The notes under the pieces are model-generated. The model did no database searches and was not told the origin of the DNA. It saw only the letters and a list, made by a program, of their open reading frames with translations. This document shows, piece after piece, positions 52,801 through 64,000 of a stretch of 64,000 nt of DNA. Position 1 is the first letter of the stretch, and each line of letters opens with the position of its first letter. The translations under genes and the position numbers were made by a program. The DNA is from Ricinus communis (Eukaryota > Streptophyta > Magnoliopsida > Malpighiales > Euphorbiaceae), in assembly GCF_019578655.1 (NCBI RefSeq), contig NC_063265.1, positions 7,846,501 through 7,910,500 on the forward strand, written 5' to 3'.

Positions 52801-53263
52801 TCCTGACAATTTGTGTTCTTGTTTTATTTTTCATGTCCCTCTTAGGGTTGCTGTTGTCCCACTTTTGCATGCATCACCAAGGGTTGTCAATCTCCAACTC
52901 CTGCATGTGTCTGGCAGACCTTTGTTCAGTCAAATATTATTTGTTTTTCACTGTGATGTGGTGAAGAACACTGCATCTGAAAGACCCATCTCATCTTTTA
53001 CTTTTTATGCAGCGGGGTCTATCAATATTAGCAACATCTTGACAGGAAAGTGCTTGGCTAAAATTAATGCTGGCAATGGTGGTCCAAAGGGTGGTGAATG
53101 CAGCAGCAGCAGCAGTATTGGCTGCTCGAAACAGAGTTGCTCTTCCATGCGAAGTACAGTTGCTGAGGCACTGGAAGACATAACTGCTCTTTTCTATGAT
53201 GAAGAGCGAAATGAAATCTATACTGGTAATAGGCATGGGCTGGTTCATGTATGGTCTAACTGA
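49890..53263 (+). CDS. WD40-like beta-propeller protein of unknown function
   Basis: This is an eight-exon gene: 49890-50081, 50331-50478, 50558-50708, 50818-50943, 51033-51113, 51445-51637, 51718-51988 and 53013-53263. Phases match and 1413 nt encode 470 residues. A basic N-terminus (GRRISANPRPC, KKRQRSNGLMNTVKKLQRRE) is followed by weak WD40 repeats. The repeats are hard to count but show strands such as VFALAHSGVCAAF, VYKVFDLKNYTMLYSISDKHV, NRTVAVWNFRGELV and the last one EIYTGNRHGLVHVWSN. Plant members are described only as transducin/WD40 family proteins; a scaffold or adaptor role is an inference. The tail includes a Ser-rich linker (ECSSSSSIGC). The ATG at 49890 opens the frame after the leader. 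Intron 7 (about 1 kb) is the longest. Confidence 0.8.
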
Positions 53264-54646
53264 AGTTGCAACATGTTTTATCATTTTGATATGGATGTTA
53301 CAAATCTGCACCTAGAGGATATTCCATCATGTCTGCAATGAGATCTATACCCCTAGTTGATGTGGGCTGGTTCATGTATTGGCATATTGAAGAGCAGAAT
53401 GAATCATGTTGACCTGAGTGCTATGATTCCACAATTTGACGGTCTGTCATGCCTGCACAAGCTCGAAGCTGATGTCTGCATAGCATTCCATTAAATTGCT
53501 TCAGAATGAAGATTGAGTTGTACCATTAGATAATTGTAGTTCGTTGTGTAGCAATCTGTAGATTCTTACAATTGGGGTTTCTTAGGGTATCTGTTTGAGA
53601 TGCCAAAGAAGGGTTTAAATTTGTCAAAGCCTGAAGACTATTCAGATTATGCTATATGTAACATTACTTTGTATTCTGTCTGCCAAGTAAACAAGATGTT
53701 TGCTTGTTAACTATATCTCTCTGCCACTAGTGAGGATAATGTGCTCAAAATTTGTGGTTGGCAAGGAAATCTGACAAAAACTAAATTCATACTTGGAGAA
53801 GTACCCATATGGGCTCGAGTCTGTAAATCTTTTTCGAATATACTGTCTCATACATTCAGTTAGGATGATGATTATTTTGCATTTTCTCATATTGGTTTAT
53901 CAGGTTAGGGTTAGATGTATATTTTCTTTATTGTTGATATATTTTCTTTCTAGTCATAGTAGGATTAGTTAATTTTTCTTTTCTTACTTTGTTTATTATC
54001 CTTATCATTAGAATTAGTTTTAGCTTTTATATTTTTCTAGCTTATGTATGTAGAAGTCTTAGGGTTGGTATCCACCATCTACGGATGTGTTATGTTCTAA
54101 ACCCTAGAAATCATTAAGTATCAATTTAACTTGTTTATCCTTCTTTAAAATGCAGCCATGTGCTCTAATCTGATATCAGGTTAACTCTGTCAGATTCTTT
54201 GCACAAAGAGAAGATTGATCAAGACCTCTAATATTGAAGAAAAAGATTCACTTAGGTCGATCAGGCAAGGCAATATCATATTTTCCAATGATCATAAGGA
54301 ATCAAGTGCAAGAACGGCCTTGATAAACACTGTACGGCGCATTGCTTTTTCTTTTTCTTTTCCTGCGAAAACCTACTATTAGTTTTACAGGAAGAAAAGT
54401 TGAAGCAGGTACATCAGATAAATCACTAGAAGCTGACAGTTGTGTTACAAACCGATATGCCAAACATTACCTATGAGCAGTTGGTATATATAAAAAGCTT
54501 TCTGATAATCTCAGTTACATGAATTAACCTAGATGATATAGAGGCTTTGACTCACTGGAAGCTGAATATTTTACAGGTGAAAAAAGGCAAAACACTAACT
54601 AAATTGTCTATGGCGGAGAGGGAGGTGCCTCTCTGTTGGCAGAGAA
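53264..54646. other. Convergent intergenic region
   Basis: It holds the 3' UTRs of the WD40-like gene and the PP1 gene. I see no gene. Confidence 0.65.
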
Positions 54647-56494
54647 CTATTCAAGCTGTCCTGCTTTTCCTTTCCAGGGCTTCAGAATCTGAAATGAGCA
54701 GAGCAAACTTTCATTGACACACATTAGTGCACCGGCATTGTTAAACTCTCCGCAGTAGTTTGGGGCTGAGAAAATGGTAACCAACTGCCTTTCTGCGAAG
54801 AACTCGTACCCATCCTCAACTACCTGTCAGCATTTTCAACAAGAAAAAATGTTACGCATTTAAAAAAAGAAAAGTGTTAAGCATCAAGATACTAGAATTC
54901 CGCTCTCAAGGAGCAAGAGATCAAGACCTGGTGAGCACGGCATATGAGATCAAGATCATGTTTCTTCAAGAATTCTGCTACCTTGTCAGCTCCAAAGGTA
55001 TAGGAGACACCTCTATCATTCTCACCCCACCCTCTGATGTCTCTATCAGGATCAGCCCAGAGAAGGTCACAAAGAAGGCCTTGGTCTGGCACATCTACAG
55101 GCCTTTCAATAGCTCTAATCTGATCCAAGCTCTCCATATCTGGTGAGAGTCCACCATGCATGCATAGGATTTTATCATCCACTACTGCAGCTACTGGTAA
55201 ACAGTTAAAGCAGTCCGTGAAAGTTTTCCACAGACGGACACTGAAACGGCGTTTGCACTCATCATAAAATCCGTATATTCTGTTGATAGAAGCACATTCA
55301 TGATTCCCTCGGAGGAGGAAGAAGTTGTCTGGAAACTTGATCTTGTAGGCAAGGAGAAGACATATAGTTTCTATACTTTGTTTTCCTCTGTCTACATAAT
55401 CTCCAAGAAATAAGTAGCTGGAATCTGGTGGAAACCCACCATACTCGAACAGTCGTAAAAGATCTGGATATTGGCCGTGTATGTCACCTACATATCCAAA
55501 ATAACCCAAATAGTAACGAGATACATGGAGGGAAAAGTACAGATTTTCGAGTATCAAACTAGTCTTTTGATATGTTGTGGCATCTATTTCATTGCTTGCA
55601 TTACTCTTAATCAAATCCACTTGCTCGCCTAGATTATTGAGGTTGAATTAGCAAGTCGAGCATACTGAATTAACTCATCCCCACCACCCCTTGATCTAAA
55701 ATAAGACTTCGATAAGGTAAATAATGATCAGCAGAATCTACATAAAATTAAGTTATTTCTTCATAAAATTATCCTCTACAAAAAACTTTGTTCTCGAAAG
55801 ATATAACTATCAACTTATAAGCTGATTCGCTTGATCACTATACCTGTAGTTTGCAGGTAAAGTTCACAGGTCATGTTTGCCTTCGTCCTTTCAGATTCAA
55901 AACAGCAATTGCAAATGCAGCTCATTTTCTGAAGCATTTCCTTAACAAACTTCTATTAAATGCTTCACCATTCCAGTGAAATATCCAAAACAATACTTCT
56001 AAACTAAGCTTAGTCTAAAACAAAATGAAATTAAGAAGCATCATTATTCAATGAAACTATTGTCAAAGCCTTAAATAAAGAAAGAAGTGGATAAAATAGC
56101 ATGAAGCTATAGCACCCATCCACAAATGATATTAGGCTTGTGATTTCCTAGGAGCTATAGCATTGTATGGAATTCTGAATCAATGCGCAATATGAGCAAG
56201 ATAATTCTCAAATGTCAAAAGTAACAATGAGAAAATACTTTCTTGGTTCATATCAAATAAGCAAAAATTACAATACATATATTATCCAATAAAGAAAAAG
56301 AAAGAAAGAAAGATACCACAGATGTTGATAGGAGCTTCTAGTTCAAGAAGTACAGGCTGAGCAAGAAAGACTTGTTTAGCAGTGAGACAGAGATTTCTGA
56401 TCTCAGGTTCAGTAAGCTGAATGCGTTTGCCTCTATTGTTTTTTCCTTCCAAAAGCCTCTGTATAATCCCTTCCAATCCTTCCATTCCACCCAA
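54647..56494 (-). CDS. Serine/threonine protein phosphatase PP1 catalytic subunit
   Basis: Three exons (56317-56494, 54928-55487, 54647-54823) encode 304 residues, normal for plant TOPP proteins. The exon 1/2 junction completes the first metal-binding motif GDIHG (residues 60-64), followed by [35 protein letters not shown] and, in exon 3, [13 protein letters not shown], all typical of PP1 rather than PP2A. Catalysis uses two metals held by the GDxHG/GDxxDRG/GNHE motifs. The ending [12 protein letters not shown] is short and lacks an extended tail. It dephosphorylates Ser/Thr residues with targeting by regulatory subunits. M1 at 56494 or the internal M at 56485 are both possible starts. TOPP number not assigned. 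Confidence 0.93.
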
Positions 56495-58664
56495 GAGGAG
56501 ACAATTTCCCTCCTCTTGATCTTTCTTTATTATTGTAATCTTGTTTCTTGATTCTTGATGGGTTAGCTAAAGATCATTTATTGATTCTTGATATACAAAC
56601 AATACATTCATCTAATAGTGAAATGAGGATAGAAAGAAAGAAAGAATTCAAGAAAGCGAAGAAAACAAAAAACAAAATTTAATTTATCTATTGGTTCTTG
56701 ATAATTGATACAAGAATTGAAAACTAAATCTCATCCTCTAGATTGAGAGAGAGATTGCAAAAGAACCGCGGGAGTTTGAGATATATTTGGAAATGGAAGT
56801 TGGGTAGAGAGCGAGAGAGAAATTGGTAGCAGTTAAATTTGACTTTGTATTTACGGTTGTGGTAATTGGTAAAGGTGCGGTTGTTTAACTTTTGCCAACT
56901 AATGACTTTTCTTTTTGGTGTGAAAGGTAAAAGAAAAGTAAAATAATTAGTCTTTTAGTAAATTCTCTACCGACTTCAATGCCTACCCTAACAATGATCT
57001 TTAAATGGATAATTATTCAAGTTTTTTTGGATACAAGATAATTAATTAATCAAATTTCCTTTCTCTAATCAACGGTTTTAACAATTTCCTTAAATTGTTT
57101 GTAACATTTTAAGTATCAAATCCTTCTATGATATGTATTGATAATATTAAAATAGTGCACTTCCCATGTTTTCACTTATATTTCAGATTCTATGTATCCG
57201 GACAACTCCAATTTATAATTTAAAAAAAAATGTGCTACTTCATCCAATATTATTATAATAATTTATTATACTAGTTGATGTGATTTTATTTTTTCATTTA
57301 TCTTAGTTGCTTTTTAAAAATAGAAATATGTTATTTAATTATAAAGTTTACATCTATTAAATGTTAGGTTAAATGGGATTACCCTTAATTAAATAGGTGG
57401 TTTATTTCCTAAAAACAAAATTGAAACCCCAATTACAAATGAGAATTTTATGTGGAGAATTTTTTGAGAAAAAGAAATGATTGACTTATCAAATACTATT
57501 GTTTTAGATAACACAAAATATGTGTACGAAGTGGCAGTAGAAAGTAAATAAAATGTAAGATGGGCATGAAAGACAAGTTATATCAAACTGTGCAAAGTCT
57601 GAACAGCCTGTTTTTTCTTTGGTCTTTTTGGAGACTTTTCAGAAGGAAAATGTAGTAATTTGACTGTGGATGATGTCCTAATCCAATACTAGTGACTAAA
57701 AAGTATAGCTGTTATGTGCGGCAATAGAGTTTTCAACCCTCGTGTTATATTATAATATATATATATATATAGAGTGTGTGTGATATATTAGTAAATTTCT
57801 TATAGGATTAAAAATGTTTATAAAATTATAATTAAATTAAATTAATCATTAATTAATTTTATTAGAATTAAAAAAGTAATTACTAATTAATTTTATTAAG
57901 ATTAAAAAATAATAGTTAATTAATTCTATTAGAATTAAAAAATAAATAAATTATATATATATATATAGTTAAAATAGAGTAAAATTAGTAATTACTAATT
58001 AATTATAAAAATATTTTAATCAATTAATCCTTCATATTTATAGATAGATAGATTGGAATTTTATGGATTCGAGTTTTCCATTCAATTTGAATGGACCCAG
58101 CACGCCAGAGCTGTAGTGCGTGCAGCTATCCTTTGCGTTTAAATTTGTTCTTTTTCTTATATCATCGAGGATATGGGTACCCAGTAATCAGACAATAGCG
58201 AGTCTTTGTTTCTTTGCCGACATTGAAATCTATAAAATCCAGATAACAAAACGATATCCCCTCCTTCTATGCCTTTACATTAATGTCCATAAGATAGCAA
58301 TCAACAATAAAATAAAACTCAAAAATATAAGAATGCATACTCTCTCTAAAATAAAATATTTCAGATATCCAAGTGCAGCACCAATCCAAGCAAATTAACC
58401 TATTGAATTTCATTCTCTGGAATTGTCAAAATACATTTGAGAGAAGTGCTACTAAGGCATGCAATATTAGATTAATACGCATATATCATACTTAAAAGTT
58501 CAATTGTTTAATCACCAAGATGATGAGCCAAGCATTTTTTGACATCACTATTAATAGAACTAACTTCTCAATGAACGCAGCATAGAAGAAGAAGAAGAAG
58601 AAGATACAACTTCCAAAAGCTGTTATATAAATCCTACGACAAAATCCCAGTCACGCATGCAGCT
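56495..58664. other. Intergenic region upstream of PP1 and downstream of CDKB1
   Basis: It contains the PP1 leader and promoter (about 56500-56850, with GA-rich runs near 56800-56820), then AT-rich DNA with a TA run near 57955-57967 and a GAAGAA run at about 58587-58603. A short open frame at 58120-58398 shows no domain. I see no gene. Confidence 0.6.
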
Positions 58665-60946
58665 TCAGAACTGAGACTTGTCAAGGCTGTCAAAATACGG
58701 ATGATCCATAGCTGCTTTGGCTGAGATTCTTTCTGCCGGATCATATTTTAGCATTTCCTGCAGTTTCCCAGAAACAAGAAACTGTTAGGACCTTGAAGAA
58801 AAAGCACTTGATAGACCAATGACAGTAAACTAAGCAGAGCCACCCAAAAAATTAAAGCACGTCATTTCTGAACATGGCAATTCCATCTTAAAGTGGAGGA
58901 AACAATGTGAGATTTTGACTAACACACTCATTCCAATTCAGATATGCTAACATTTAAACCAGCACTTTCCATGCCACCATATATTACCGATTTCAACTTC
59001 AGAGACACTTGCAAATCCAATTATAAATGATCCCAGAGCGCGATATCTAACATGGCCACTTGAACTAGTGACCCCACAACTCTCAAAACTTGAATAATAG
59101 ACTTAGAATTATTCAACAAACATTCTATCCATCTGATACTCTTTTCACATCAACGTTCAATTCAATGCCAATTAGTGGTAAGAGTTTATAATAATTATGT
59201 AATCCAATTCAATGGCAATTAGCCACTTAGTGGTAAAACTTTATAATAATAATAATGCAACTAAAGAAGTAAATAATTACCGATAAAAGATCAACACCAT
59301 CAGGTCCCAAACTTGAAACAGCTCGCGCCAAGTTTTGAGGCTCCCACTGAGGATACACATGCCAATCACGAAATGAAGTCACTCCTGGCCACTGTTTTTC
59401 AGTTGGTGTCCCCAACAACCTTCCGATCAAAAGCAGAAAAAAGTTGAGGAGATTACAACACTGCTTGAGGATACTAAATTGAAGTGGTAAAGAAACAAAG
59501 ACTTAAGTGATAGATACACGACAACTTCATAAGCAATATAGAAATAATATAGGGCTGATTAATAGGAATTCAGCATTTGAGAAAACTAAAAAAGAGCCAT
59601 CTAGCCTAAACAAAACATATTGCGTACTAGTTGGCCATTGGCATTTTCACAAGCATATTGTGTACTAGTTGGCCTGGATTGGAATTCATCTTTTTGCAAC
59701 AGTTCAATTGAATTGAATTCATGCAAAATCATGTCACTTCTTTGGCATGATCTTATTTCTTCCATAATGTCCTTTTTTACTTAAAAGAATTGAACTAAAA
59801 CAACTAATTGCCTTGTTTGGTAAAATTATTCGACAAAAAGCCTTGTTAGAATATATATTTTTCAGCAGTATAGTTGACTTTAGTTCTTTCAAAATTATGT
59901 CACTTTTTATTTCTGTATGATATTGTTTCTTTCAAACTGTCCTTTCTTTTTAAAGCTAGAACAGAATTCTAATTTCTAAAAGCTATAAGTTTGCCAAACA
60001 TGAAATGGCTAAAACCATATTACATTTAAAAAAAAATTCCAAACAGAAAGAAAATTGAAGAAATAGATGTATAAACCAGAGAAAATAAAGATAAAGATAA
60101 AAAAAAGAAGCAAAATCATTCATTAAGTAATACCTAAAAATATGAAGCAACTGCTGAAACTCGGAATCACCAGGAAACAGAGCTTGCCTTCTCGCCATTT
60201 CAGCTGAAAACGAATTTCATGAGACAACTGAGAAATAAATAAAAAATAGAGGCATAATGTGCAATTGAAAGTGAAAAATGCGGTGAACATAAATTACCGA
60301 AGATACAGCCAACAGACCACATATCAACAGCAGTAGAATAATGAGTAGAACCAAGCAACACCTCAGGAGCTCTATACCAAAGCGTGACAATCTCATGTGT
60401 ATAACTCTTTAAAGGAACCGTAAAAGCACGTCCAAGTCCTAAATCAGCAATCTTCAAAATCCCCTTTTCCTGATCCAATAAAAGATTCTGAGGCTTCAAA
60501 TCACGGTGCAGTACACCATGACTATGACAATGAGCAACTCCCTTACAAAGCTGAAACAAGAAACTCTGTATTAAACCAGGCGCAAGCGGCGTAGGCTTTG
60601 GACCTTTGCGGTGGGAATCAATAAACTTTTTAAGATCGGTGTCAAGATATTCAAACACTAAGTAAAGGTTAGATTTAGAGATGGCGTTTTCCTTGTTAAT
60701 GTTGTCATCATCAGCAGAATTGACATCAACGTGTTCGACGGAGAGGAGGCGAACAACATAGAGGGATTGAGAGAGCATTTGGAGTAAAGAGACTTCGCGG
60801 AGAGCGGTAGGAGGGATGCCTTCTTCGTCCATTTCGAGACGTGTTTTCTTGAGGGCCACTATTTGGCCTGTAACTCTATCTTTCGCTTTGTATACTTTCC
60901 CGTATGTTCCTTCTCCTACTTTCTCTAGCTTCTCGTACTTCTCCAT
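58665..60946 (-). CDS. CDKB1: B1-type cyclin-dependent kinase
   Basis: Four exons (60298-60946, 60134-60203, 59281-59419, 58665-58757) encode 316 residues, with intact GT-AG joins. Kinase signatures are the glycine loop GEGTYGKV (11-18) with inhibitory sites T14 and Y15, catalytic K33, the PPTALRE helix (45-51) that defines CDKB1, HRDLKPQN (147-154), the metal-binding DLG (168-170), and the activating Thr at 183 in [18 protein letters not shown]1 is a plant-specific CDK acting around G2/M and repressing endoreduplication with CYCA2 partners. A short insert (about 74-92, rich in Asp and Asn) precedes NLYLVFEY. The C-terminus LDKSQF is conserved. The ATG at 60946 is right for the family. The upstream region contains CCAACGG, listed separately. 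No damage is seen. Confidence 0.95.
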
Positions 60947-60993
60947 TGTCGAAATTGTAACAGAACCCTAGATTTGCAGACTCGCCCGTTAAT

Positions 60994-61024
60994 GATGATG
61001 TGACGATGATGATGATGATGATGA
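60994..61024. repeat. GAT/ATG trinucleotide repeat in the CDKB1 leader
   Basis: A GATGATGATGATGATGATGA run lies about 50-80 bp upstream of the CDKB1 start. Read on the transcript strand it gives CAT repeats, so it adds no upstream ATGs. Confidence 0.85.
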
Positions 61025-61169
61025 CTTGTTTTGATTGTGAATCGAGAGAGAGGGAAAATAGGGGGGTTACTGTGAGTTGTGTGTGATTTGAAATTCAAAT
61101 TTGTAAGCGAAAGGAGGGAGAGAAAGACCACTGGATCCAACGTACAGGAGCGTCTCTCGCTTTTCGGTG

Positions 61170-61176
61170 CCAACGG
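61170..61176 (+). promoter_or_regulatory. MSA-core-like CCAACGG upstream of CDKB1
   Basis: CCAACGG matches the core of the plant mitosis-specific activator element bound by three-repeat MYB factors. It lies about 225 bp upstream of the CDKB1 start. A second AACGG on the other strand lies in the leader (about 60988-60992). A 7-mer occurs often by chance, so functional relevance is a guess. Confidence 0.3.
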
Positions 61177-62569
61177 AACTCATGCCCGTTCCTACCCACG
61201 TGCTTTCCTAATTTTTCTTCTTTTGTTGGCTTTTATAGTCAGTCTATTTGTTATTTTACTGTTTTTGAACTATTTTTCATTTCAATTTTGCATCTATGTC
61301 ATTATGCCATCCTGGCCGGTCATTTTCTTCAATACTGATTTTGATGGAGTTTAAAAGTGAATATAATAATAATTTTAAAAAAATTATATAAAATTTATAT
61401 AAATTATGGATTATTCAATATAAATTTTAAAATTTTTTAAAAAATTATAAAATATTCAATTTTTATTTTTATAAAATTTTTAAAAATAAATTAGTATTTA
61501 AAAATTCATTAACTTTTATGTACTTTTAATTACTTTTTATGCATTATTATGAATAAAAATTTTCAAGGTTTTTTTTTTTCATTTTTCATCAAAATTTCAA
61601 TGGACTTTTCTTTTCAAAAATTTATATTTTTTCTTTATAAATTTTCTTATATTATCGTCATCATTTCTCTTTATTATATTCTCTATCTTAAAGATATAAG
61701 AAATTATTAAACTTTAGAAATTTAAAATAATTTATTAATAATATTTTTTTATATTCAGACAAAAATTTAATTAAAATATTTTAATTTAATATTAAAAAGA
61801 CCTCATAAAATTATGAATTTAAAATAAAATATTTAATAAATTATTTTGAGCAAAAAACTCCACCATATATAGACTTTGAGATTTTATTAGAAAGATTATT
61901 TAAATAATTCTTTATATTGGTAAGTATAATTATCGGTTTAAGTATTTATCAAATAAGTAATAAACAAAATATAACAATTATAACATGAATTTGGTGGTTT
62001 AATTGGAGACAAATTGTAACATATGATAATTTCATTTAAAAAAATTGTTTTCTTAATAAAAAAAATAGTATTGATGTTGTGAGATAATAAAATTTAAAAC
62101 TGGTATAAATTTAATACAATAATAAAATGAAGTATGTTATTTTGTATATAATATTATGAAAATAATATTTAAAATAAACAAAAAAGAATGAGGAAAATAA
62201 TAGAAGTAAAATGATTAAATTTATTTTTAAATAATTAAATAATAAGTAAATAATAGTCTGTAAAAATTAATAAAAGTCTATTAATATCTGTAAAAATATT
62301 TTTAAATAAAGTCTATAAAAGTCACTCATTAAATCATAAACTCTGTAAAAATCATTAAAAGTTCAAAAACTTTTTAAAATTAATTTATTTTAAAAAAATC
62401 TTTAAAAATCTTAATTAAATACATCATCCTCTTATAGATGTTATTTTAAAAAAATTTAATAAGAGTAAGGCCTGGCCTCTATTCATTCACAATCAAATTA
62501 AGAATATAATTATTCATACATGTCTTTTAAAATCAAAACCTTTGAACAATGTACTAGTCGCTAGGGTAC

Positions 62570-62690
62570 CTTTTTTTTAAGAGAGGAATAAATAATTTCA
62601 TTAAAGAGAGAGGATTACAAAATAGACCTATACATAAAATCCAAAGGGAAATAAACTCCATTCAGGCAACAAACACAGGATAACAACAAA
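62570..62690 (-). mobile_element. Possible LINE 3' end with poly-A tail
   Basis: On the minus strand the sequence reads as a 3' UTR-like stretch (TTTGTAATCCTCTC, then AATGAAATTATTTATTCCTC) ending in a run of eight A's, which recalls plant non-LTR retroelement ends. No reverse transcriptase or target-site duplication was seen. Confidence 0.35.
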
Positions 62691-63800
62691 ACACATCCTC
62701 AAGACAATTAAATAGAATCACTGTAGTTATTCTGATTCTGAATAATAATATATAGAAAGATTTAATATTATAATTATTTATTAACTTTTAGAAAATAATA
62801 AATTTAACATCTTTCTAATAATTTTTTTAATATAATTTCTAGTACTTTAAACATACAATGAATATAAAATATTTGAAAGATATTTGATAATTAATTTATT
62901 TATTATATATTATAATCAATGTTAAAAAATAATTAAAATATTAATTTCTTAAAACTAGAAATTATTTTATAATTAAATAATTAATATGTATACAGTACTG
63001 ATACTTCATATAGGAGTAACCTCCACATAGTAATAAAATTATGATTTTAATTTGAACCAGTTATAAATGTGAATAAACTCGTTACTTTTTAAGAAAATAT
63101 TCCTCTATGTAGTTATATTTTTATATATAACTCTTAAAAATATATATTATGTTACGTTTTGCTTGATTATTATTTTCTTATTTGTATAATATGACAAGAT
63201 ATTACGTATCTTATCTCTAATTTATATCATATAATTTATAAACTTAAATATTTAAATTTTTATTAAGTTATAATCTTTTTATAGTCATAAATTTAAATTG
63301 GTCCTAAATATAAAACTATAAAGAAGTTTGAGCGTATATGTAAAATTGTTGGCATAGACTTCAAATAGTTATAATTCTATTGGCTCATATATTCACAACT
63401 TTAACTGTTGCTTGTAAATACTTGGCCCATTGCATTAGTTGAAGGAAGGATCGTGAAACAACGGGATATAGAACACTTTTTTCCCTTCAGCTTCAAACCA
63501 GTTAAAAAATTGAAGGCGAAGTGAACAAGAATAAGTGATTCAAAAGGGCCAATTCAGATAAATAGCAAAAGTACATTTAAAATACAGTTTTCCAGTAAAC
63601 TTTCGATCATAAACAGATGGATATCCAGATCCATGATAGGATTAAAAAGAAAAAAACCCGGCCGAGGATGATTAAAATAACTTATTTAACAAGATAACTT
63701 GCTGTGTATCACTGGCTTCCGCATTGCACAGTTTCTAATCAAAATTTATGCAAACCTAAACTTTTTTATAACTTTTTTGGGTTTCTCCCTCCTGTCAATC

Positions 63801-63965
63801 CTAGTTATCAACAGCCTCAATGAGTGTAGGCTCATAATCACTAGGAGCCTCAAATCCATGAAGATTCATCACAGTTGCAGCCACATTGGCAAGTCCGCCA
63901 GTAGGAATATCGCTGCGGAACCTCACTCCAGGTGTCAATCCAGGACCTCCTATGGCAATAGGCAC
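63801..63965 (-). CDS. 2,3-bisphosphoglycerate-independent phosphoglycerate mutase, last exon (partial gene)
   Basis: The last exon starts after an acceptor TGTGCAG and encodes about 54 residues in the phase of the acceptor: VPIAIGGPGLTPGVRFRSDI, then PTGGLANVAATVMNLHGFEA and PSDYEPTLIEAV, ending at TAG (63801-63803). This matches the conserved C-terminus of plant cofactor-independent phosphoglycerate mutase (iPGAM), which interconverts 3- and 2-phosphoglycerate in cytosolic glycolysis using two Mn2+ and a catalytic Ser located in earlier exons outside the window. The exon is too short to be noticed by length alone and rests on motif recognition. The sequence from 63966 to 64000 is intron. 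Confidence 0.85.
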   Translation of the reverse strand: MPIAIGGPGLTPGVRFRSDIPTGGLANVAATVMNLHGFEAPSDYEPTLIEAVDN

Positions 63966-64000
63966 CTGCACAAGAAGAATAATCCAGATTTGAGTGGACA

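Larger units (their letters stand above)
60947..63800. other. AT-rich intergenic region between CDKB1 and the phosphoglycerate mutase gene
   Basis: It holds the CDKB1 promoter (about 60947-61350) followed by about 2.2 kb of very AT-rich DNA. A possible LINE 3' end (62570-62690) is listed separately. The last few hundred bases are likely the 3' UTR of the mutase gene. No gene seen. Confidence 0.6.

Noticed and set aside
52784..53012. Upstream extension of the last WD40-like exon
   Set aside because: The acceptor at 53011-53012 keeps the phase, and with it all eight exons sum to an exact frame; the upstream part is intron.
55488..55620. Extended N-terminal part of PP1 exon 2
   Set aside because: It is intron read-through; the acceptor before GTGACATACAC joins exon 1 to complete the GDIHG motif.
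22841..60946. SMR-like inhibitor, PP1 and CDKB1 as a linked cell-cycle cluster
   Set aside because: They are separated by tens of kb with unrelated genes between them and lie on different strands; plant genes of one process usually are not clustered, so chance is the simplest reading.

Overview
This window reads as nuclear DNA of a flowering plant, a eudicot and perhaps a member of the Malpighiales; the lineage is only an impression. The grounds are GT-AG introns inside genes, very AT-rich intergenic DNA with long AT/TA microsatellites, and plant-specific gene families (CYP714-type P450, MAKR, plant LEA2, CML42-like, SIAMESE-related, MED33, B1-type CDK). I saw no bacterial operons, CRISPR arrays or viral genes.

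Layout. 1-10 kb: a minus-strand tandem array of three CYP714-type cytochrome P450 copies at different stages of decay (one partial copy leaving the window, intact where visible; one shredded truncated copy; one nearly full copy with a stop codon and a C-terminal frameshift). 12.4-13.6 kb: a two-exon MAKR (membrane-associated kinase regulator) gene, minus. 19.6-20.2 kb: an intronless CML42-type EF-hand protein, minus. 22.8-23.5 kb: a SIAMESE-related (SMR11-like) CDK-inhibitor candidate, plus, with a 5' UTR intron. 24.9-29.0 kb: two minus-strand LEA2 membrane proteins. 29-38.6 kb: a gene desert of AT-rich repeats with a large foldback element and a related copy. 38.6-48.1 kb: MED33 Mediator subunit, plus, 12 exons whose lengths sum to an exact reading frame of 1332 codons. 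49.9-53.3 kb: an 8-exon WD40-like protein, plus, 470 codons. 54.6-56.5 kb: PP1 catalytic subunit, minus, 3 exons, 304 codons. 58.7-60.9 kb: CDKB1, minus, 4 exons, 316 codons. 63.8-64 kb: last exon of cofactor-independent phosphoglycerate mutase, minus, whose upstream exons lie outside the window.

How the genes relate. Apart from the P450 array and the LEA2 pair, which are local duplications, the genes look like independent single transcription units. A CDK (CDKB1), a putative CDK inhibitor (SMR-like) and PP1 all touch the cell cycle, but they are tens of kb apart on different strands and I treat that as coincidence. I found no convincing undescribed multi-gene system. The more interesting signals are the graded decay of the P450 array, the foldback elements (including one inside a MED33 intron), a 39-40 bp minisatellite, and the motif combination (KEN, RxL, SMR core) in the SMR-like protein. 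Exon boundaries were read by eye from splice sites and frame continuity.
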